Assembly: GCF_001417735.1 (NCBI RefSeq)
Contig: NZ_BBUZ01000022.1
Location: 248,001-312,000, forward strand
Direction: 5' to 3'
Length of the DNA stretch: 64,000 bases
Source: Streptomyces sp. NBRC 110028
Lineage (GTDB): Bacteria; Actinomycetota; Actinomycetes; Streptomycetales; Streptomycetaceae
A model generated the notes under the pieces. It did no database searches. It was not told where the DNA came from and saw nothing but the letters and a program-made list of their open reading frames with translations. The position numbers were made by a program, and so were the translations under genes. Positions 9,408 to 18,995 of the stretch are shown here, in pieces; the first letter of the stretch is position 1; every line of letters starts with the position of its first letter.

Positions 9408-10322
9408 TCACATACCGGTGCCGTCGTTCGTCGCGTCGGGGTCGACCCCGAGGGTCAGCGAGCCGACGACCCCCTTGGCGATCTTCCCCTTGCGGTACTG
9501 GAGCCGCAGCAGACCGCCCTCGGCCCCGTTGCCGGGGTAGATGCCGTCCTCGTCGAGGGTGGTGCGCGGGGTGGTGCTGGTGCTGTACGGCGCGACCTCG
9601 GCGGAGGCGAGCACGGCCTCCTCGGCGAAGAAGAGCTGCCCGGTGTGGCAGGCGTGGCCGCCCTCGTAGCCGGAGTCGGTCAGCTTGCCGCCCACGTGCA
9701 CCTTGGTGTGGATGTGCACACACCGGCCCCGGTACCAGCCGGGGAAGACGGTGGTGAACTCGACGAACCCGTGCCGGTCGGTGAGCTGGGTGCCGCGCAG
9801 GTACCGCCTGTCGTCGGTCGGGTCCTGGTGGCCGCCCCCGCCACCGGGCGGCCCTCCGGTCGGCGTGCCCGTGGGTGTCCCGGTGGGCGGGGGGCCGGTG
9901 GGCGGGGTGCCGCCGCCGGTGCTGGAGTCCTCGTAACCGGAGTACAGCCCGAGCGCGTCGCAGTGCCAGATGTCGACGGCCGCTTTGGCGAGGGGTTTGC
10001 ACGTCTCGGAGTCGATGAGCTTGAGCCGGAGGGTCATCGGGATGCCCTCCTTGCCCTCCGTGATGTTCTTTCTGATCTTGTCGGCGTCGATGTAGTACGG
10101 GCCCTCGGTGGTCTCCGAGGTGAGCCGGTAGCAGACCTCCTGGGACGGGGAGGAGGCCGACGCCGAGGGGGAGGCGGCGGAGGACGAGCCGCCGGCGGAT
10201 GCGGCGGTGGCGACGGCGGTGCCCAAACCGGCTGCCGCGACCGCGGCGCCGCCCGCCACGACGACCCGGCGCCTCGTCATGTCCCGTGCGGTGACGGGAG
10301 TGTTCTTCCGGGGTTCGGTCAT
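9408..10322 (-). CDS. Secreted intradiol ring-cleavage dioxygenase-like protein
   Basis: 304 residues. A Tat-type leader (MTRRRVVVAGGAAVAAAG at residues 15-32) is followed by a Ser/Ala linker and a PF00775-type intradiol dioxygenase fold. The non-haem Fe(III) ligand set is recognisable: Tyr in TEGPYY, Tyr in PGWYRGR, and the two His of CVHIHTKVH. A Gly/Pro/Thr-rich insertion (PTGTPTGTPTGGPPGGGG) interrupts the domain after SGYEDSS and is probably a surface loop. Extracellular Streptomyces homologues open catechol-type aromatics, possibly lignin-derived. No catabolic genes are adjacent, so the substrate is open. The first ATG is used as start but its ribosome site is weak; the ATG at 10280 is an alternative. 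Confidence 0.84.
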   Translation of the reverse strand: MTEPRKNTPVTARDMTRRRVVVAGGAAVAAAGLGTAVATAASAGGSSSAASPSASASSPSQEVCYRLTSETTEGPYYIDADKIRKNITEGKEGIPMTLRLKLIDSETCKPLAKAAVDIWHCDALGLYSGYEDSSTGGGTPPTGPPPTGTPTGTPTGGPPGGGGGHQDPTDDRRYLRGTQLTDRHGFVEFTTVFPGWYRGRCVHIHTKVHVGGKLTDSGYEGGHACHTGQLFFAEEAVLASAEVAPYSTSTTPRTTLDEDGIYPGNGAEGGLLRLQYRKGKIAKGVVGSLTLGVDPDATNDGTGM

Positions 10323-10424
10323 GGCAGGGGACGCTAGGACCGCAACCTGGCAAGCGCATGGGTGCTCGCTGTGAATGCCTGTGCGAACGGCGTCAATGCG
10401 CCAGACTCAGCGGGCCGGGAAGGC

Positions 10425-11243
10425 TCAACGGGCCAGGGAGCCCGCGTCGCCCATCACCACGACCGGATGGCGGTCCGGGTCGAGGGTGCGCAGCAGCGTC
10501 CGCATATGCGGCTTGGAGAGGCTGACGCAGCCCTGGGTGGGCCCGTCGTGGTCGACGTGGAACCAGATGCCGCCGCCCCGCTCCGCGCCCAGCGGCCGGG
10601 TCCAGTCGCGCGGGGAGGTCCCGGCCTTCCGGTTGTAGTTGATCGCCACCACGTAGTCGAAGGCCCCTGCCAGCGGTTCGCCCTCGGCGCCGGTGCCGCT
10701 GATGGTGAAGCCCTGGACGGCGTGGTCGTAGGTGAGCCGGGTGCCCGGGTCGGGCAGCTTGCCGCCCGCGTCGGTCAGGCCGAAGACTCCGATCGGGGAG
10801 CGGAGGTCGCCCTGCTCGTGGTGCTCGGTCCAGCCGTGGGCGGCGTTGTGCGCCTTCCACGTGGGCCCCGCCCGCCAGGCGGCGCCGCCGCCGGTGCCGC
10901 CCTCCCGGTCGCCGGCCTTCGCGTCCGCCGCGGACCGCTCGTAGAGCACGACGGTGGACCGGGACGCGTCCCGGCCGCTGCCCGTGACGACGACGACCTG
11001 CTCGGCGTCCCGGGGCACCTCGGCGCGGGTGCGCGGCCCGAGCCCGGGCAGGTCGTCCGCCCGCTCGGCGGGGGCGGGCCGCCCGGCGGGGCTCTGCGGG
11101 CCGGACCGGCCCGCGGCGCCCTTGGCGTCCGCGGTGCCCCTGGTGTCCGCGGCGTGCTTGCGGGACCCGTCCCCGGGCCCCGCGCAGCCCGCGAGCACCG
11201 CGATGGCCAAGGCCGTGGCCACGGCCGGAATCCGTACCCTCAC
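10425..11243 (-). CDS. L,D-transpeptidase (YkuD) lipoprotein
   Basis: 272 residues from a GTG with GGAGG 5 nt upstream. The leader ends in a lipobox (VLAGC), so it is a lipoprotein on the outer face of the membrane. After a low-complexity spacer, a YkuD domain carries the catalytic motif HVDHDGPTQGCVSLS, with Cys239 as nucleophile. These enzymes form 3-3 crosslinks in peptidoglycan or attach proteins to it. It lies immediately downstream of aspS on the same strand, with 57 bp between. The catalytic Cys and His are intact, so it should be active. Confidence 0.88.
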   Translation of the reverse strand: MRVRIPAVATALAIAVLAGCAGPGDGSRKHAADTRGTADAKGAAGRSGPQSPAGRPAPAERADDLPGLGPRTRAEVPRDAEQVVVVTGSGRDASRSTVVLYERSAADAKAGDREGGTGGGAAWRAGPTWKAHNAAHGWTEHHEQGDLRSPIGVFGLTDAGGKLPDPGTRLTYDHAVQGFTISGTGAEGEPLAGAFDYVVAINYNRKAGTSPRDWTRPLGAERGGGIWFHVDHDGPTQGCVSLSKPHMRTLLRTLDPDRHPVVVMGDAGSLAR

Positions 11244-11299
11244 TGTGTCCTCCGCCCCTGGGAACGCACCGGGCACGGACTCCTCTCGTCTCCGCGCCG

Positions 11300-13132
11300 C
11301 TACTCGGCGTTCTTCCCCTCAACCGGCTTCTCAGCCGCCCGGGCCTTCCCGGCCTTCTCCGCCGCCTGCTTGATCTGCGGCTTGCGCACCGACAGGTGCA
11401 GCTCCCGCAGCCGGGCCTCGTCCACCTCACTGGGCGCGCCCATCAGCAGGTCCTGCGCGTTGCCGTTGAGCGGGAAGGCGATGGTCTCGCGGATGTTCGG
11501 CTCGTCGGCGAGCAGCATGACGATGCGGTCGACGCCGGGGGCGATGCCGCCGTGCGGGGGCGCCCCGAAGTGGAACGCGCGCAGCATGCCGCCGAATTCC
11601 CGCTCGACGTCCTCCCGGGAGTATCCGGCGATCTCGAACGCCTTGAACATCACGTCCGGCTCGTGGTTCCGGATGGCGCCGGACGACAGCTCGGTGCCGT
11701 TGCAGACGATGTCGTACTGCCAGGCCAGAATGGACAGCGGGTCCTGGTTCTCCAGCGCCTCAAGACCGCCCTGCGGCATGGAGAACGGGTTGTGGGAGAA
11801 CTCGATCCCGCCGGTGTCCTCGTTCCGCTCGAACATCGGGAAGTCGACGATCCAGCAGAAGCGGAAGACGTTCTCCTCGAAGTGGCCGGTCCGCTTGGCG
11901 GCCTCGACCCGCACCGCGCCCATGATCTTGGAGACCTCGTCGAAGTCGCCCGCGCCGAAGAAGACCGACGTGCCGGGCTTGCCCTCGACCTCGGCGACCA
12001 GCTTCTCGACATCCTCCTCGCCAAGGAACTTGGCGATCGGCCCGGTGAGCTTCCCGTCCTCGCCGATCCGGACCCAGGCCAGCCCCTTGGCGCCCTGCTC
12101 CACCGCGAACTCGCCGAGCTGGTCGAAGAACTTCCGGGGCTGCCCGGCGGTGTCCGGCACGGCCAGCGCGCGCACGTGCTTGTCGGCGAAGGCCTTGAAG
12201 CCGGAGCCCGCGAAGACGTGGCTGACGTCGACCAGTTCGAGCTTGGCCCGCAGGTCCGGCTTGTCGGAGCCGTACTTCAGCATGGCCTCGCGGAACGGGA
12301 TCCGCGGGAACGGCGAGGTGACGTGGCGGCCGCCGCCGAACTCCTCGAACAGCTCGGTCATCACCTTCTCGATGACCTCGAAGACGTCCTCCTGCTCGAC
12401 GAAGCTCATCTCGACGTCGAGCTGGTAGAACTCGCCCGGCGAGCGGTCGGCGCGGGCGTCCTCGTCGCGGAAGCAGGGCGCGATCTGGAAGTAGCGGTCG
12501 AAGCCCGCGATCATCAGCAGCTGCTTGAACTGCTGCGGGGCCTGCGGCAGGGCGTAGAAGCGGCCCGCGTGCAGCCGGGACGGGACCAGGAAGTCGCGCG
12601 CGCCCTCGGGCGAGGTGGCGGACAGGATCGGGGTCGCCATCTCGTTGAAGCCCTGCGCGGTCATCTTCTGCCGGATCGCGGAGATCACGGCGGAGCGCAG
12701 CATGATGTTGCGGTGCATCCGCTCCCGGCGCAGGTCCAGGAAGCGGTGCTCAAGACGCCGCTCCTCGCCGACCCCGTCCTCCGGGTAGACGGTGAAGGGC
12801 AGCGGGTCGGCCGCGCCGAGCACCTCGACGTCCGCGACCTCGACCTCGATCTCGCCGGTCGGCAGCTCGGGGTTGACGTTGTCGGCGCCGCGGGCGATCA
12901 CCCGGCCGTCGACGCGGACGACGCTCTCCTTGGTGATCGAGCTGAGCTTGTCGTTGGCGGCGGTGTCGGGCCGGACGACGAGCTGCACCAGGCCGTAGTG
13001 GTCGCGCAGATCGATGAAGAGGATGCCGCCCAGGTTCCGTCGATTGTGCAGCCAGCCGGAGAGCCGTACGTCGGTGTCGACGTCAGCGGCGCGGAGCTGG
13101 CCACAGGTGTGGGACCGGTACCGATGCATCAT
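11300..13132 (-). CDS. aspS: Aspartate--tRNA ligase
   Basis: 610 residues, full length for the bacterial-type enzyme. An N-terminal OB-fold anticodon-binding domain ([13 protein letters not shown]) is followed by the class II catalytic core: motif 2 ([15 protein letters not shown]) and motif 3 ([14 protein letters not shown]), with the bacterial GAD insertion between. The C-terminus has a Lys/Ala-rich tail ([17 protein letters not shown]). It aspartylates tRNA-Asp; actinobacterial homologues are often non-discriminating and also charge tRNA-Asn, which I cannot decide from sequence alone. Confidence 0.96.
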   Translation of the reverse strand: MMHRYRSHTCGQLRAADVDTDVRLSGWLHNRRNLGGILFIDLRDHYGLVQLVVRPDTAANDKLSSITKESVVRVDGRVIARGADNVNPELPTGEIEVEVADVEVLGAADPLPFTVYPEDGVGEERRLEHRFLDLRRERMHRNIMLRSAVISAIRQKMTAQGFNEMATPILSATSPEGARDFLVPSRLHAGRFYALPQAPQQFKQLLMIAGFDRYFQIAPCFRDEDARADRSPGEFYQLDVEMSFVEQEDVFEVIEKVMTELFEEFGGGRHVTSPFPRIPFREAMLKYGSDKPDLRAKLELVDVSHVFAGSGFKAFADKHVRALAVPDTAGQPRKFFDQLGEFAVEQGAKGLAWVRIGEDGKLTGPIAKFLGEEDVEKLVAEVEGKPGTSVFFGAGDFDEVSKIMGAVRVEAAKRTGHFEENVFRFCWIVDFPMFERNEDTGGIEFSHNPFSMPQGGLEALENQDPLSILAWQYDIVCNGTELSSGAIRNHEPDVMFKAFEIAGYSREDVEREFGGMLRAFHFGAPPHGGIAPGVDRIVMLLADEPNIRETIAFPLNGNAQDLLMGAPSEVDEARLRELHLSVRKPQIKQAAEKAGKARAAEKPVEGKNAE

Positions 13133-13247
13133 TCATCCAAGTCGTCTGGTCGGGAGGCTTGCGTACCCTCGTGAAGCTTCCGGCCAAGCCTACCGGCGCC
13201 ATGACCCTCACTGGTAAGCGCGCGGAAAATGCCCATAAGGTAGCGCA

Positions 13248-15368
13248 ATGCGCACCGAGGACCTGCTGGCCGCCATAGCGACCGGCCTGTGGCGGTGGGA
13301 CAGCGTCTCGGGCGCCGTCTCCTACGACGCCGAAGCGGCCCGTCTGGTGGGCCTGCCCGCCGAGGCGGTCACGCTCCCCGAGGCCGCCGCCCGGGCCTGC
13401 TACCACCCGGCGGACTGGCTGGAGGTCAAGGCCATCGTGGAGCTGGCGGTGGCCGAGGGCACCCTCGCCGAGACCCGGCTGCGCATCGTGGACGACAAGG
13501 GTACGGTCCTGCGCACCGTGCGCACCCGGTCCCGGCCCGTCCCCCGCACCGACGGCCGCGACGGCTTCCATCTGCTCGGCACGCTCCAGGAGGTCGCCGA
13601 GCCGCTGCCCGGCACCACCGCGGGCGGCACCCCGGTCACCGGCGACTGGCGGCGCAACCGCGAGGCGTTCCTGCTGGACGCGGGGCGGGCGCTGGCCGAG
13701 GCGATGTCCACCGCCGAGGTGCTGCGGGTGGCCGCGGGGCTGTCCATGCCCGGCTTCTCGCCGGACGGGCTCACCGTCTTCGGCGTCAAGGGTGACCGGA
13801 TCTCGCTCATCGGCCACCACGGGCCCCGCGCCGACGCCGAGCACCCCTTCGCCGAGATGCCGGTGGACACCGACTATCCGGCGGCCGAGGTGGTCCGCAC
13901 CGGCCGGGCCGTCTATCTGCCCTCGCCGGACGAGTACCGGGGCCGGTTCCCGGCCGCCTGGCACCGGATGCGGCCCCGCAAGCGCCGCTCCTGGGCCTTT
14001 CTGCCGCTGATCGTCGCGGGCCGCACCATCGGCGCGTGGATGGCCGGTTTCGCGCATCCGGTGGCGTTCTCACCCGACGAGCGCTCGGTGCTCACCACGA
14101 TCGCGCGGATGCTGGCCCAGGCGCTGTCCCGGGCCGCCCTCCAGGAGACCGAGCGCGAGCTGTCGGACGGCCTCCAGCGCTCGATGCTGCCCGCCGCCAA
14201 GCCCGACATCCCCGGGCTCACCGTGGCCGCGCGCTATGTGCCGACCGGCGGCGGGCTCCAGGTCGGGGGCGACTGGTACGACGTGATAGCGCTGCCCTCG
14301 GGGCGCACCGCCCTGGTGATCGGCGACGTCCAGGGGCATGACGTCCGGGCCGCCGGGATCATGGGGCAGCTGCGGATCGCGGTCCGGGCGTACGCCTCGG
14401 AGGGCCACCACCCGGACGCGGTGCTCGCCCGCGCCTCCCGCTTCCTGTGCGGTCTCGCCGACCCCGGCGGGGACGGGGCCGACGATCCGCGGTTCGCGAC
14501 CTGTCTGTACATGGAGGTCGACCCGGTCGCGGGCACCCTGGACATCGCCCGCGCGGGCCATCCGGACCCGGCGGTCCGGCTGGCCGACGGCACGCTGATG
14601 ATCCGCCCCACCGCGGGCGGGCTGCCGCTGGGCGTCGACCCGGAGGGCGACTACCCCACCACCCGGGTCGTGCTGGAGCCCGGCGAGACGCTCCTGATGT
14701 GCACCGACGGGCTGATCGAGACCGGTGGCCACGATCTGGAGACCGGCTGGGACCGGATCCGGTCGGTCTTCGAGCACCCGGCCACCGCTACCGACGGCCC
14801 CCACGACCTGGAAGCGCTCGCCGAGGCGCTGGTGCAGGCCGTGCACGGGCCGCCCTCGCACCACACCACCGGCCCTCTCGCCGACCGACGCGAGGACGAC
14901 ATAGCGCTGCTGCTGATCCGCCGGGACGCGGAGGTGTGCCTGGTCGGGCCCGGTTCGGCGCCGGTGCGGCGTACCGCGATCACGCTCGCGCAGGCCGAGC
15001 CGGAGCGGATAGCGGGCGCCCGCCGCCAGTTGCGCGACATGCTGCACGACTGGGCGGACCCGGACCAGGTGGAGTCGGCGGTGCTGCTGCTCTCCGAGAT
15101 GGTCACCAACGTCCTGGTGCACACCGACGGGGACGCCCTGCTGGTCGCCGAGGTCAGTGGGCGGCGCGGGTCCAGGCGGCTGCGGCTGGACGTCGCGGAC
15201 GGCAGCGACGAGCTGCCGCACCGCCGCCGCCCCGGCGAACTCGCCTCGTCCGGGCGGGGGCTGCTGCTGATGGAGATGCTGGCCGACGCCTGGGGAGTCG
15301 ACCCCCGGGGCGACGGCAAGTGCATCTGGTACGAACTCCACGAGCGCCCGCCGGAGGCGGCGGGCTAG
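13248..15368 (+). CDS. PP2C/SpoIIE-type phosphatase with PAS, GAF and HATPase domains
   Basis: 706 residues. An N-terminal PAS-like domain (about 1-100) precedes a GAF-type sensor (about 145-300), a PPM/SpoIIE phosphatase domain (GGDWYDVIALPSGRTALVIGDVQGHDVRAAG and EDDIALLLIRRD supply metal-binding Asp residues), and a C-terminal RsbW-like ATPase (SSGRGLLLMEMLADAWGVD). This architecture is typical of Streptomyces partner-switching regulators that dephosphorylate anti-anti-sigma factors and can phosphorylate them through the HATPase domain. No antagonist gene is adjacent. It starts 115 bp from the divergent aspS start. Confidence 0.9.
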   Translation: MRTEDLLAAIATGLWRWDSVSGAVSYDAEAARLVGLPAEAVTLPEAAARACYHPADWLEVKAIVELAVAEGTLAETRLRIVDDKGTVLRTVRTRSRPVPRTDGRDGFHLLGTLQEVAEPLPGTTAGGTPVTGDWRRNREAFLLDAGRALAEAMSTAEVLRVAAGLSMPGFSPDGLTVFGVKGDRISLIGHHGPRADAEHPFAEMPVDTDYPAAEVVRTGRAVYLPSPDEYRGRFPAAWHRMRPRKRRSWAFLPLIVAGRTIGAWMAGFAHPVAFSPDERSVLTTIARMLAQALSRAALQETERELSDGLQRSMLPAAKPDIPGLTVAARYVPTGGGLQVGGDWYDVIALPSGRTALVIGDVQGHDVRAAGIMGQLRIAVRAYASEGHHPDAVLARASRFLCGLADPGGDGADDPRFATCLYMEVDPVAGTLDIARAGHPDPAVRLADGTLMIRPTAGGLPLGVDPEGDYPTTRVVLEPGETLLMCTDGLIETGGHDLETGWDRIRSVFEHPATATDGPHDLEALAEALVQAVHGPPSHHTTGPLADRREDDIALLLIRRDAEVCLVGPGSAPVRRTAITLAQAEPERIAGARRQLRDMLHDWADPDQVESAVLLLSEMVTNVLVHTDGDALLVAEVSGRRGSRRLRLDVADGSDELPHRRRPGELASSGRGLLLMEMLADAWGVDPRGDGKCIWYELHERPPEAAG

Positions 15369-15389
15369 AGGGTGTCTTGTGGATCAGGC
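15366..15389. repeat. Copy of a short intergenic repeat (TAGGGGGTGYCTT family)
   Basis: The 24 bases starting at the phosphatase stop codon match the right arm of the palindrome at 54768-54823 (reverse complement) at 21 of 24 positions by eye. It fills the gap between two convergent genes. A shorter relative lies at 62926-62955. Confidence 0.5.
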
Positions 15390-15393
15390 CGGA

Positions 15394-16545
15394 TCAGCGG
15401 AAGAGTTGGTCGCCGAGCGGGCGTTGTCCGTCGAAGCCGGGAAGCACCAGGAAGGTCGCGCTGGCGGTCGTGGTCGTGAACCCCAGCAGGGCGTCGGAGT
15501 TGTCCATGCTGGTGAGGGTGCTGGTGAACGTGCGTATGTCGTTCTGGAAGCTCATGAAGAGCAGGCCGGGGGCGGGTCCGTCGATGCTGTAGGAGCGACG
15601 CAGCATGAGGCCGACGCCGACCACGTTGGCGTGCGCTCTGCGGGCGTGGGCGTCCGCCGGGACGAGGTAGCGTCCGTCCGGCGTCTTGGCGCCGAGGTCC
15701 GGGCCCGAGGCGATGGTGCCGCCGGAGAGGGGCACGCCGGTGTCCCGGTGCCGGCCGAAGACCGCTTCCTGTTCGGCGACCGACAGCCTGGCGAACCGCG
15801 GCAGGTCGAGTTCCATGCGCCGCAGGACGGCCAGGGTGCCGCCGGCGACCGGAGCCGGTCCGGCCAGCCACAGATGGCGTCGTTGTTCGGCCTTCGTGTG
15901 GGGGCCCACGATGCCGTCGACGAAACCGAACAGGTTCCGTGGCGCGGCGAGGCCCTGGCGCACCGGCACGTTCGCACCGCGGCGTCCGGACTGCCGCCAG
16001 CGTTCCCGTATCCGGTCACCGGCCTGCTCCAGAAGCGCGGCGGCCACGACGGTGACGACCATGGGGTCGCCGGCGCAGATCTGTATCAGCAGGTCGCCGC
16101 CGCGCGCCTCGGGGGCGATCCGCTCGCGGGAGAACCGCGGCAGGTCCTGCGCGCCGGGGAGGGCGGGATCGACCGTGCGCACCAGCCGGGGGCCCACCCC
16201 GATCGTCACGGTGAGATCGCCGGGCGGCAGGCCCATCAGCCGTGCGTCGGACCCCGTGGTGAGCGCGCGGACGGCCCGGCCGAGTTCGGCCAGCAACGGG
16301 CGGACCGGCGCGGCGTCGACGAGGTCGGCCACCACGGCCAGCAGGTTCGGCTGGGCCGGCTGGGGGCGCACGATGCCCGCCTGGTACCGGCCCGTTGGTG
16401 ACACCGGCGGGGTCGGCGCGGGGTCGGCGGACCGGTCCGGCCGGGCGGAATCTGATTGGCACCCGGCGGTGAGGCCGACGGCGGTCACAGTGCCGGTGGC
16501 ACCGAGAAACGCGCGGCGTGACGGGGTGAAGTCGGCTTGGCGCAC
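15394..16545 (-). CDS. Dyp-type peroxidase, Tat signal with lipobox
   Basis: 383 residues from the GTG at 16545; upstream in-frame starts would run into the divergent gene. The leader has a twin arginine (PSRRAFLG) and ends LTAGC, so it may be a Tat-exported lipoprotein. The dye-decolourising peroxidase fold is shown by the GxxDG motif (FGFVDGIVG, catalytic Asp), the DAHARRAHANVVG block with the expected proximal haem His, and LRRSYSIDG. Such enzymes use H2O2 to oxidise bulky phenolics or, in EfeB, haem. No efeU/efeO genes or encapsulin are near. Start-to-start distance to the beta-helix gene is 66 bp, implying a shared promoter region. Confidence 0.86.
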   Translation of the reverse strand: MRQADFTPSRRAFLGATGTVTAVGLTAGCQSDSARPDRSADPAPTPPVSPTGRYQAGIVRPQPAQPNLLAVVADLVDAAPVRPLLAELGRAVRALTTGSDARLMGLPPGDLTVTIGVGPRLVRTVDPALPGAQDLPRFSRERIAPEARGGDLLIQICAGDPMVVTVVAAALLEQAGDRIRERWRQSGRRGANVPVRQGLAAPRNLFGFVDGIVGPHTKAEQRRHLWLAGPAPVAGGTLAVLRRMELDLPRFARLSVAEQEAVFGRHRDTGVPLSGGTIASGPDLGAKTPDGRYLVPADAHARRAHANVVGVGLMLRRSYSIDGPAPGLLFMSFQNDIRTFTSTLTSMDNSDALLGFTTTTASATFLVLPGFDGQRPLGDQLFR

Positions 16546-16610
16546 AGTGTGAACTGTGCCATACCGCCTCGACGCCTGCGCTCCGTCAACGACCGTGCCA
16601 GGATGAGGAC

Positions 16611-17954
16611 ATGCCTCGTCTCCGTCTTCGCCTGATCGCCGCCGTGCTCGGCACACTGGCACCCGTACTGGTCGGCTGCGGCGGAGGCGATGACGGGTCG
16701 GACGACGGCCGACGGCCGTCCGGTTCGCATGTGACGATCAACGTGCCGGCCGACGCCCCGACGATCTCGGCCGCGGTGTCCCTGGCCCGGCCCGGCGATC
16801 TCGTACTGGTCGCGCCGGGCGTCTACCACGAGTCGGTGAAGATCTCCAAGGCCCGCATCACCCTCCGCGGCACGCTTCGGGACAAGGTCGTCATCGACGG
16901 GCGCTTGAAGCAGCCGAACGGCATCGTCGTCACCGCTCCCGGGGTGGCCGTGGAGAACCTGACGGTGCGGAACAACACGCAGAACGGGGTCCTGGTCACC
17001 GGTTCGGCGAAGGCGGCTGCCGGAATGCCGGGGCAGTCCGGCGGCTACGACACCGGCGACGAGCCCGTCACCTTCCTGAAGTCGTTCCTGGTCTCCCACG
17101 TGACCGCGACCCGCAACGGGCTGTACGGCATCTACGCGTTCTCCGCGCAGAACGGTGTCATCGAGCGCTCGTACGCGTCGGGCTCGGCCGATTCGGGGAT
17201 CTACGTCGGACAGTGCAAGCCGTGTCGCATCGTGGTGCGGGACAACATCGCCGAACTCAACGCGGTCGGTTACGAAGGCACCAATGCCGGCGGCGACATG
17301 TACGTGGTCGGTAACCGCCTGGTCGGCAACCGGGTCGGACTCACCACCAACTCCGACCACCAGGAGAAGCTGCTCCCGCAGAAGGCGGCCGTCATCGCGG
17401 GCAACCTGGTCGCGGCCAACCAGCAGAAGGCCACCCCCGAACAGGCCGATGGCGGCTGGGGCATCGGCGTCGGCGTCGACGGCGGCAGCGACAACCAGTT
17501 CGTCCGCAACCGGATCTCCGGCAACGGCAACGCCGGGCTGGTGATCACCGCGAACGCCGACATACCGCCGAACGGCAACCAGATCCTGGACAACACCTTC
17601 GCGGCCAACGGCGTCGACGTCGGCTGGACGTTCCCCACCGCCACGAAGGGACGGGGCAACTGCCTGCGCGGCAACGAGCTGCGCACGACGGTGCCCGCCA
17701 AGCTCGCGACCACCGCGTCCTGCCCGCGTCCCGCCCGGTCGCCCTCGCCGTCCGGCACCTGGGCGAAGCCGACGGCACCCGGCGGTATCCCGTTCACCGA
17801 TGTGGCGGCGCCCAGCCGACAGCCGCAGTTCCCGAAGGCCACCACCACGGGCGCCACCGCTGTTCCGGCCGTTCCGGCGCTCCCTGACGCGGCGGACATC
17901 CCGCTGCCGCCGGTGTCGCTGCTCGCCGCGGCCGCGCAGGTGCGGACGTCCTGA
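16611..17954 (+). CDS. Right-handed parallel beta-helix (NosD-like) lipoprotein
   Basis: 447 residues. The signal peptide ends in a lipobox (VLVGC). A parallel beta-helix domain follows (about 45-360), opening with TINVPADAPTISAAVSLARP and APGVYHESVKI, with repeated short coils such as NGVLVTG, GIYVGQCKPCRI, VGLTTNSDHQ and NQILDNTF. The opening resembles NosD/plasmin-type beta-helix proteins and carbohydrate-active surface proteins. The C-terminal 80 residues are Pro/Ala/Thr-rich. No catalytic residues are assigned. The start ATG has AGGATGAGGAC before it. It could bind copper or polysaccharide; the sequence does not decide. Confidence 0.8.
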   Translation: MPRLRLRLIAAVLGTLAPVLVGCGGGDDGSDDGRRPSGSHVTINVPADAPTISAAVSLARPGDLVLVAPGVYHESVKISKARITLRGTLRDKVVIDGRLKQPNGIVVTAPGVAVENLTVRNNTQNGVLVTGSAKAAAGMPGQSGGYDTGDEPVTFLKSFLVSHVTATRNGLYGIYAFSAQNGVIERSYASGSADSGIYVGQCKPCRIVVRDNIAELNAVGYEGTNAGGDMYVVGNRLVGNRVGLTTNSDHQEKLLPQKAAVIAGNLVAANQQKATPEQADGGWGIGVGVDGGSDNQFVRNRISGNGNAGLVITANADIPPNGNQILDNTFAANGVDVGWTFPTATKGRGNCLRGNELRTTVPAKLATTASCPRPARSPSPSGTWAKPTAPGGIPFTDVAAPSRQPQFPKATTTGATAVPAVPALPDAADIPLPPVSLLAAAAQVRTS

Positions 17955-17961
17955 GCTGCGG

Positions 17962-18807
17962 CTACCGCTTCGGGGTGACTCCGGGGACCGGCCGGACCGG
18001 CACGTACTTCTGGGTGTCGAAGTCGATGACCACCGGCCGCGACGCGGAAGCCACGCCGACGCGCACCCGGTACATGGTGCCGTCCGAGCCGATCCAGTAG
18101 CGCACGGCACCCGCGCCCGCCGGACCGGAGGCCGCGGTACCGGTCGCGGCACGGGCGGCCCTCGGCCCGGTCATGATGTCCACCTGATGCCCGTCCAACC
18201 GGTCCTGTCCCACCCAGGCGGCACCGTTCTGCGGCAGCAGTTCGGCGTTGTCCGGCCGGTCGTTGCCGAGCTTCAGCGCGATGGCCAGCGAACTGTCCAG
18301 CGAACTGCCGTACCTCTGCAACGGACGGCTGTACCAGCCCGACCCCGGCGGCCGTGCCGGTGCCTTCACCGGGGTGTTCGCCATCGGGTGGACGGACACG
18401 GTGGTGGCCGTCCACTGGAGCAGCCCGTCGCTGGAGGTGTCGCGCCCGGTGCCGCGCACCGCGCCGTAACCGATCTTGCGGCGGTAGTCGATGGATCCGG
18501 TGATGGTCAGCCCACCGGCGGTGCCCGGCACGTTGATCGTCACGGCCCGTCCGCCCGCCTGGAAGTTGAGGAACCGCGTGACCGCCAGACGGCCCGCCTG
18601 ATCCGAGGTCAGTTCCCTAGGACCGGTGGGGGCGGAGCCGCTGCTCGCGACCAGGAACGTGGCCACCGCGACGGCCACACCGCCGGTCCCGGCCACCACC
18701 CAGCGTGGCCGCGGCCATCGGCGCTGGCCGGCCGCGCGCCGCGAGAAAACGTGTCTGATTTTCAGACTCCGTACCCGGCGGATTGCTAACACGTTCCGCT
18801 TGTTCAT
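17962..18807 (-). CDS. Membrane-anchored exported protein, function unknown; TTA codon 7
   Basis: 281 residues from the ATG at 18807 (GGGAGAGCAGGGA upstream). A basic N-terminus (KRNVLAIRRVRSLKIRH) precedes one hydrophobic segment (about 33-52), then an external region with modules such as GRAVTINVPGTAGGLTITGS, LLQWTATTVSVHPM and VRYWIGSDGTMYRVRVGV. The last motif recalls mycobacterial LppX/LprG-like lipoproteins, but without a lipobox, so I leave it unassigned. Codon 7 is TTA, the rarest Streptomyces codon, so translation should depend on the bldA tRNA and be developmentally delayed. It is convergent with the beta-helix gene (7 bp gap) and divergent from the LANTG-protein gene. Confidence 0.75.
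   Translation of the reverse strand: MNKRNVLAIRRVRSLKIRHVFSRRAAGQRRWPRPRWVVAGTGGVAVAVATFLVASSGSAPTGPRELTSDQAGRLAVTRFLNFQAGGRAVTINVPGTAGGLTITGSIDYRRKIGYGAVRGTGRDTSSDGLLQWTATTVSVHPMANTPVKAPARPPGSGWYSRPLQRYGSSLDSSLAIALKLGNDRPDNAELLPQNGAAWVGQDRLDGHQVDIMTGPRAARAATGTAASGPAGAGAVRYWIGSDGTMYRVRVGVASASRPVVIDFDTQKYVPVRPVPGVTPKR
18787..18789 (-). promoter_or_regulatory. TTA leucine codon (codon 7), predicted bldA-dependent
   Basis: The codon reads TTA in the frame MNKRNVLAIRR, in phase with the start at 18807. In Streptomyces only the bldA tRNA reads UUA efficiently. Confidence 0.85.
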
Positions 18808-18995
18808 TCCCTGCTCTCCCCCCGATCTTGGCGTGCACCCGCTACAGTATCGCTGCTGGTGAGGCGGTTCAGGGTGGCAATTCAGACTCTTGTGCTGTTT
18901 CCGCGTGAGGAAGCGAGGACGAGTGCGACTGGCCTGGGGAAGGCACTCCCGAATCCCTGAATTCGCTCCATCCGGCAGGACGACCAAGAACGACC
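18808..18995. other. Non-coding stretch with possible structured RNA
   Basis: With the terminator that follows, this makes a 300-bp gap between two divergent genes. It contains nested complementary pairs: CAGGG/CCCTG and AATTCAG/CTGAATT enclosing about 65 nt, and a local TTCC/GGAA stem. I match it to no riboswitch class I know (cobalamin, c-di-AMP, c-di-GMP and TPP were considered). Both promoters must also lie here. Confidence 0.4.

Noticed and set aside
8957..9540. Frameshifted LuxR-type regulator
   Set aside because: No HTH could be found in either other forward frame after the stop; a hairpin follows directly.
18808..18995. c-di-AMP (ydaO), cobalamin or c-di-GMP riboswitch before the wall-protein gene
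   Set aside because: The conserved sequence blocks of these classes, as I know them, are absent. Retained only as an unassigned structured-RNA candidate.
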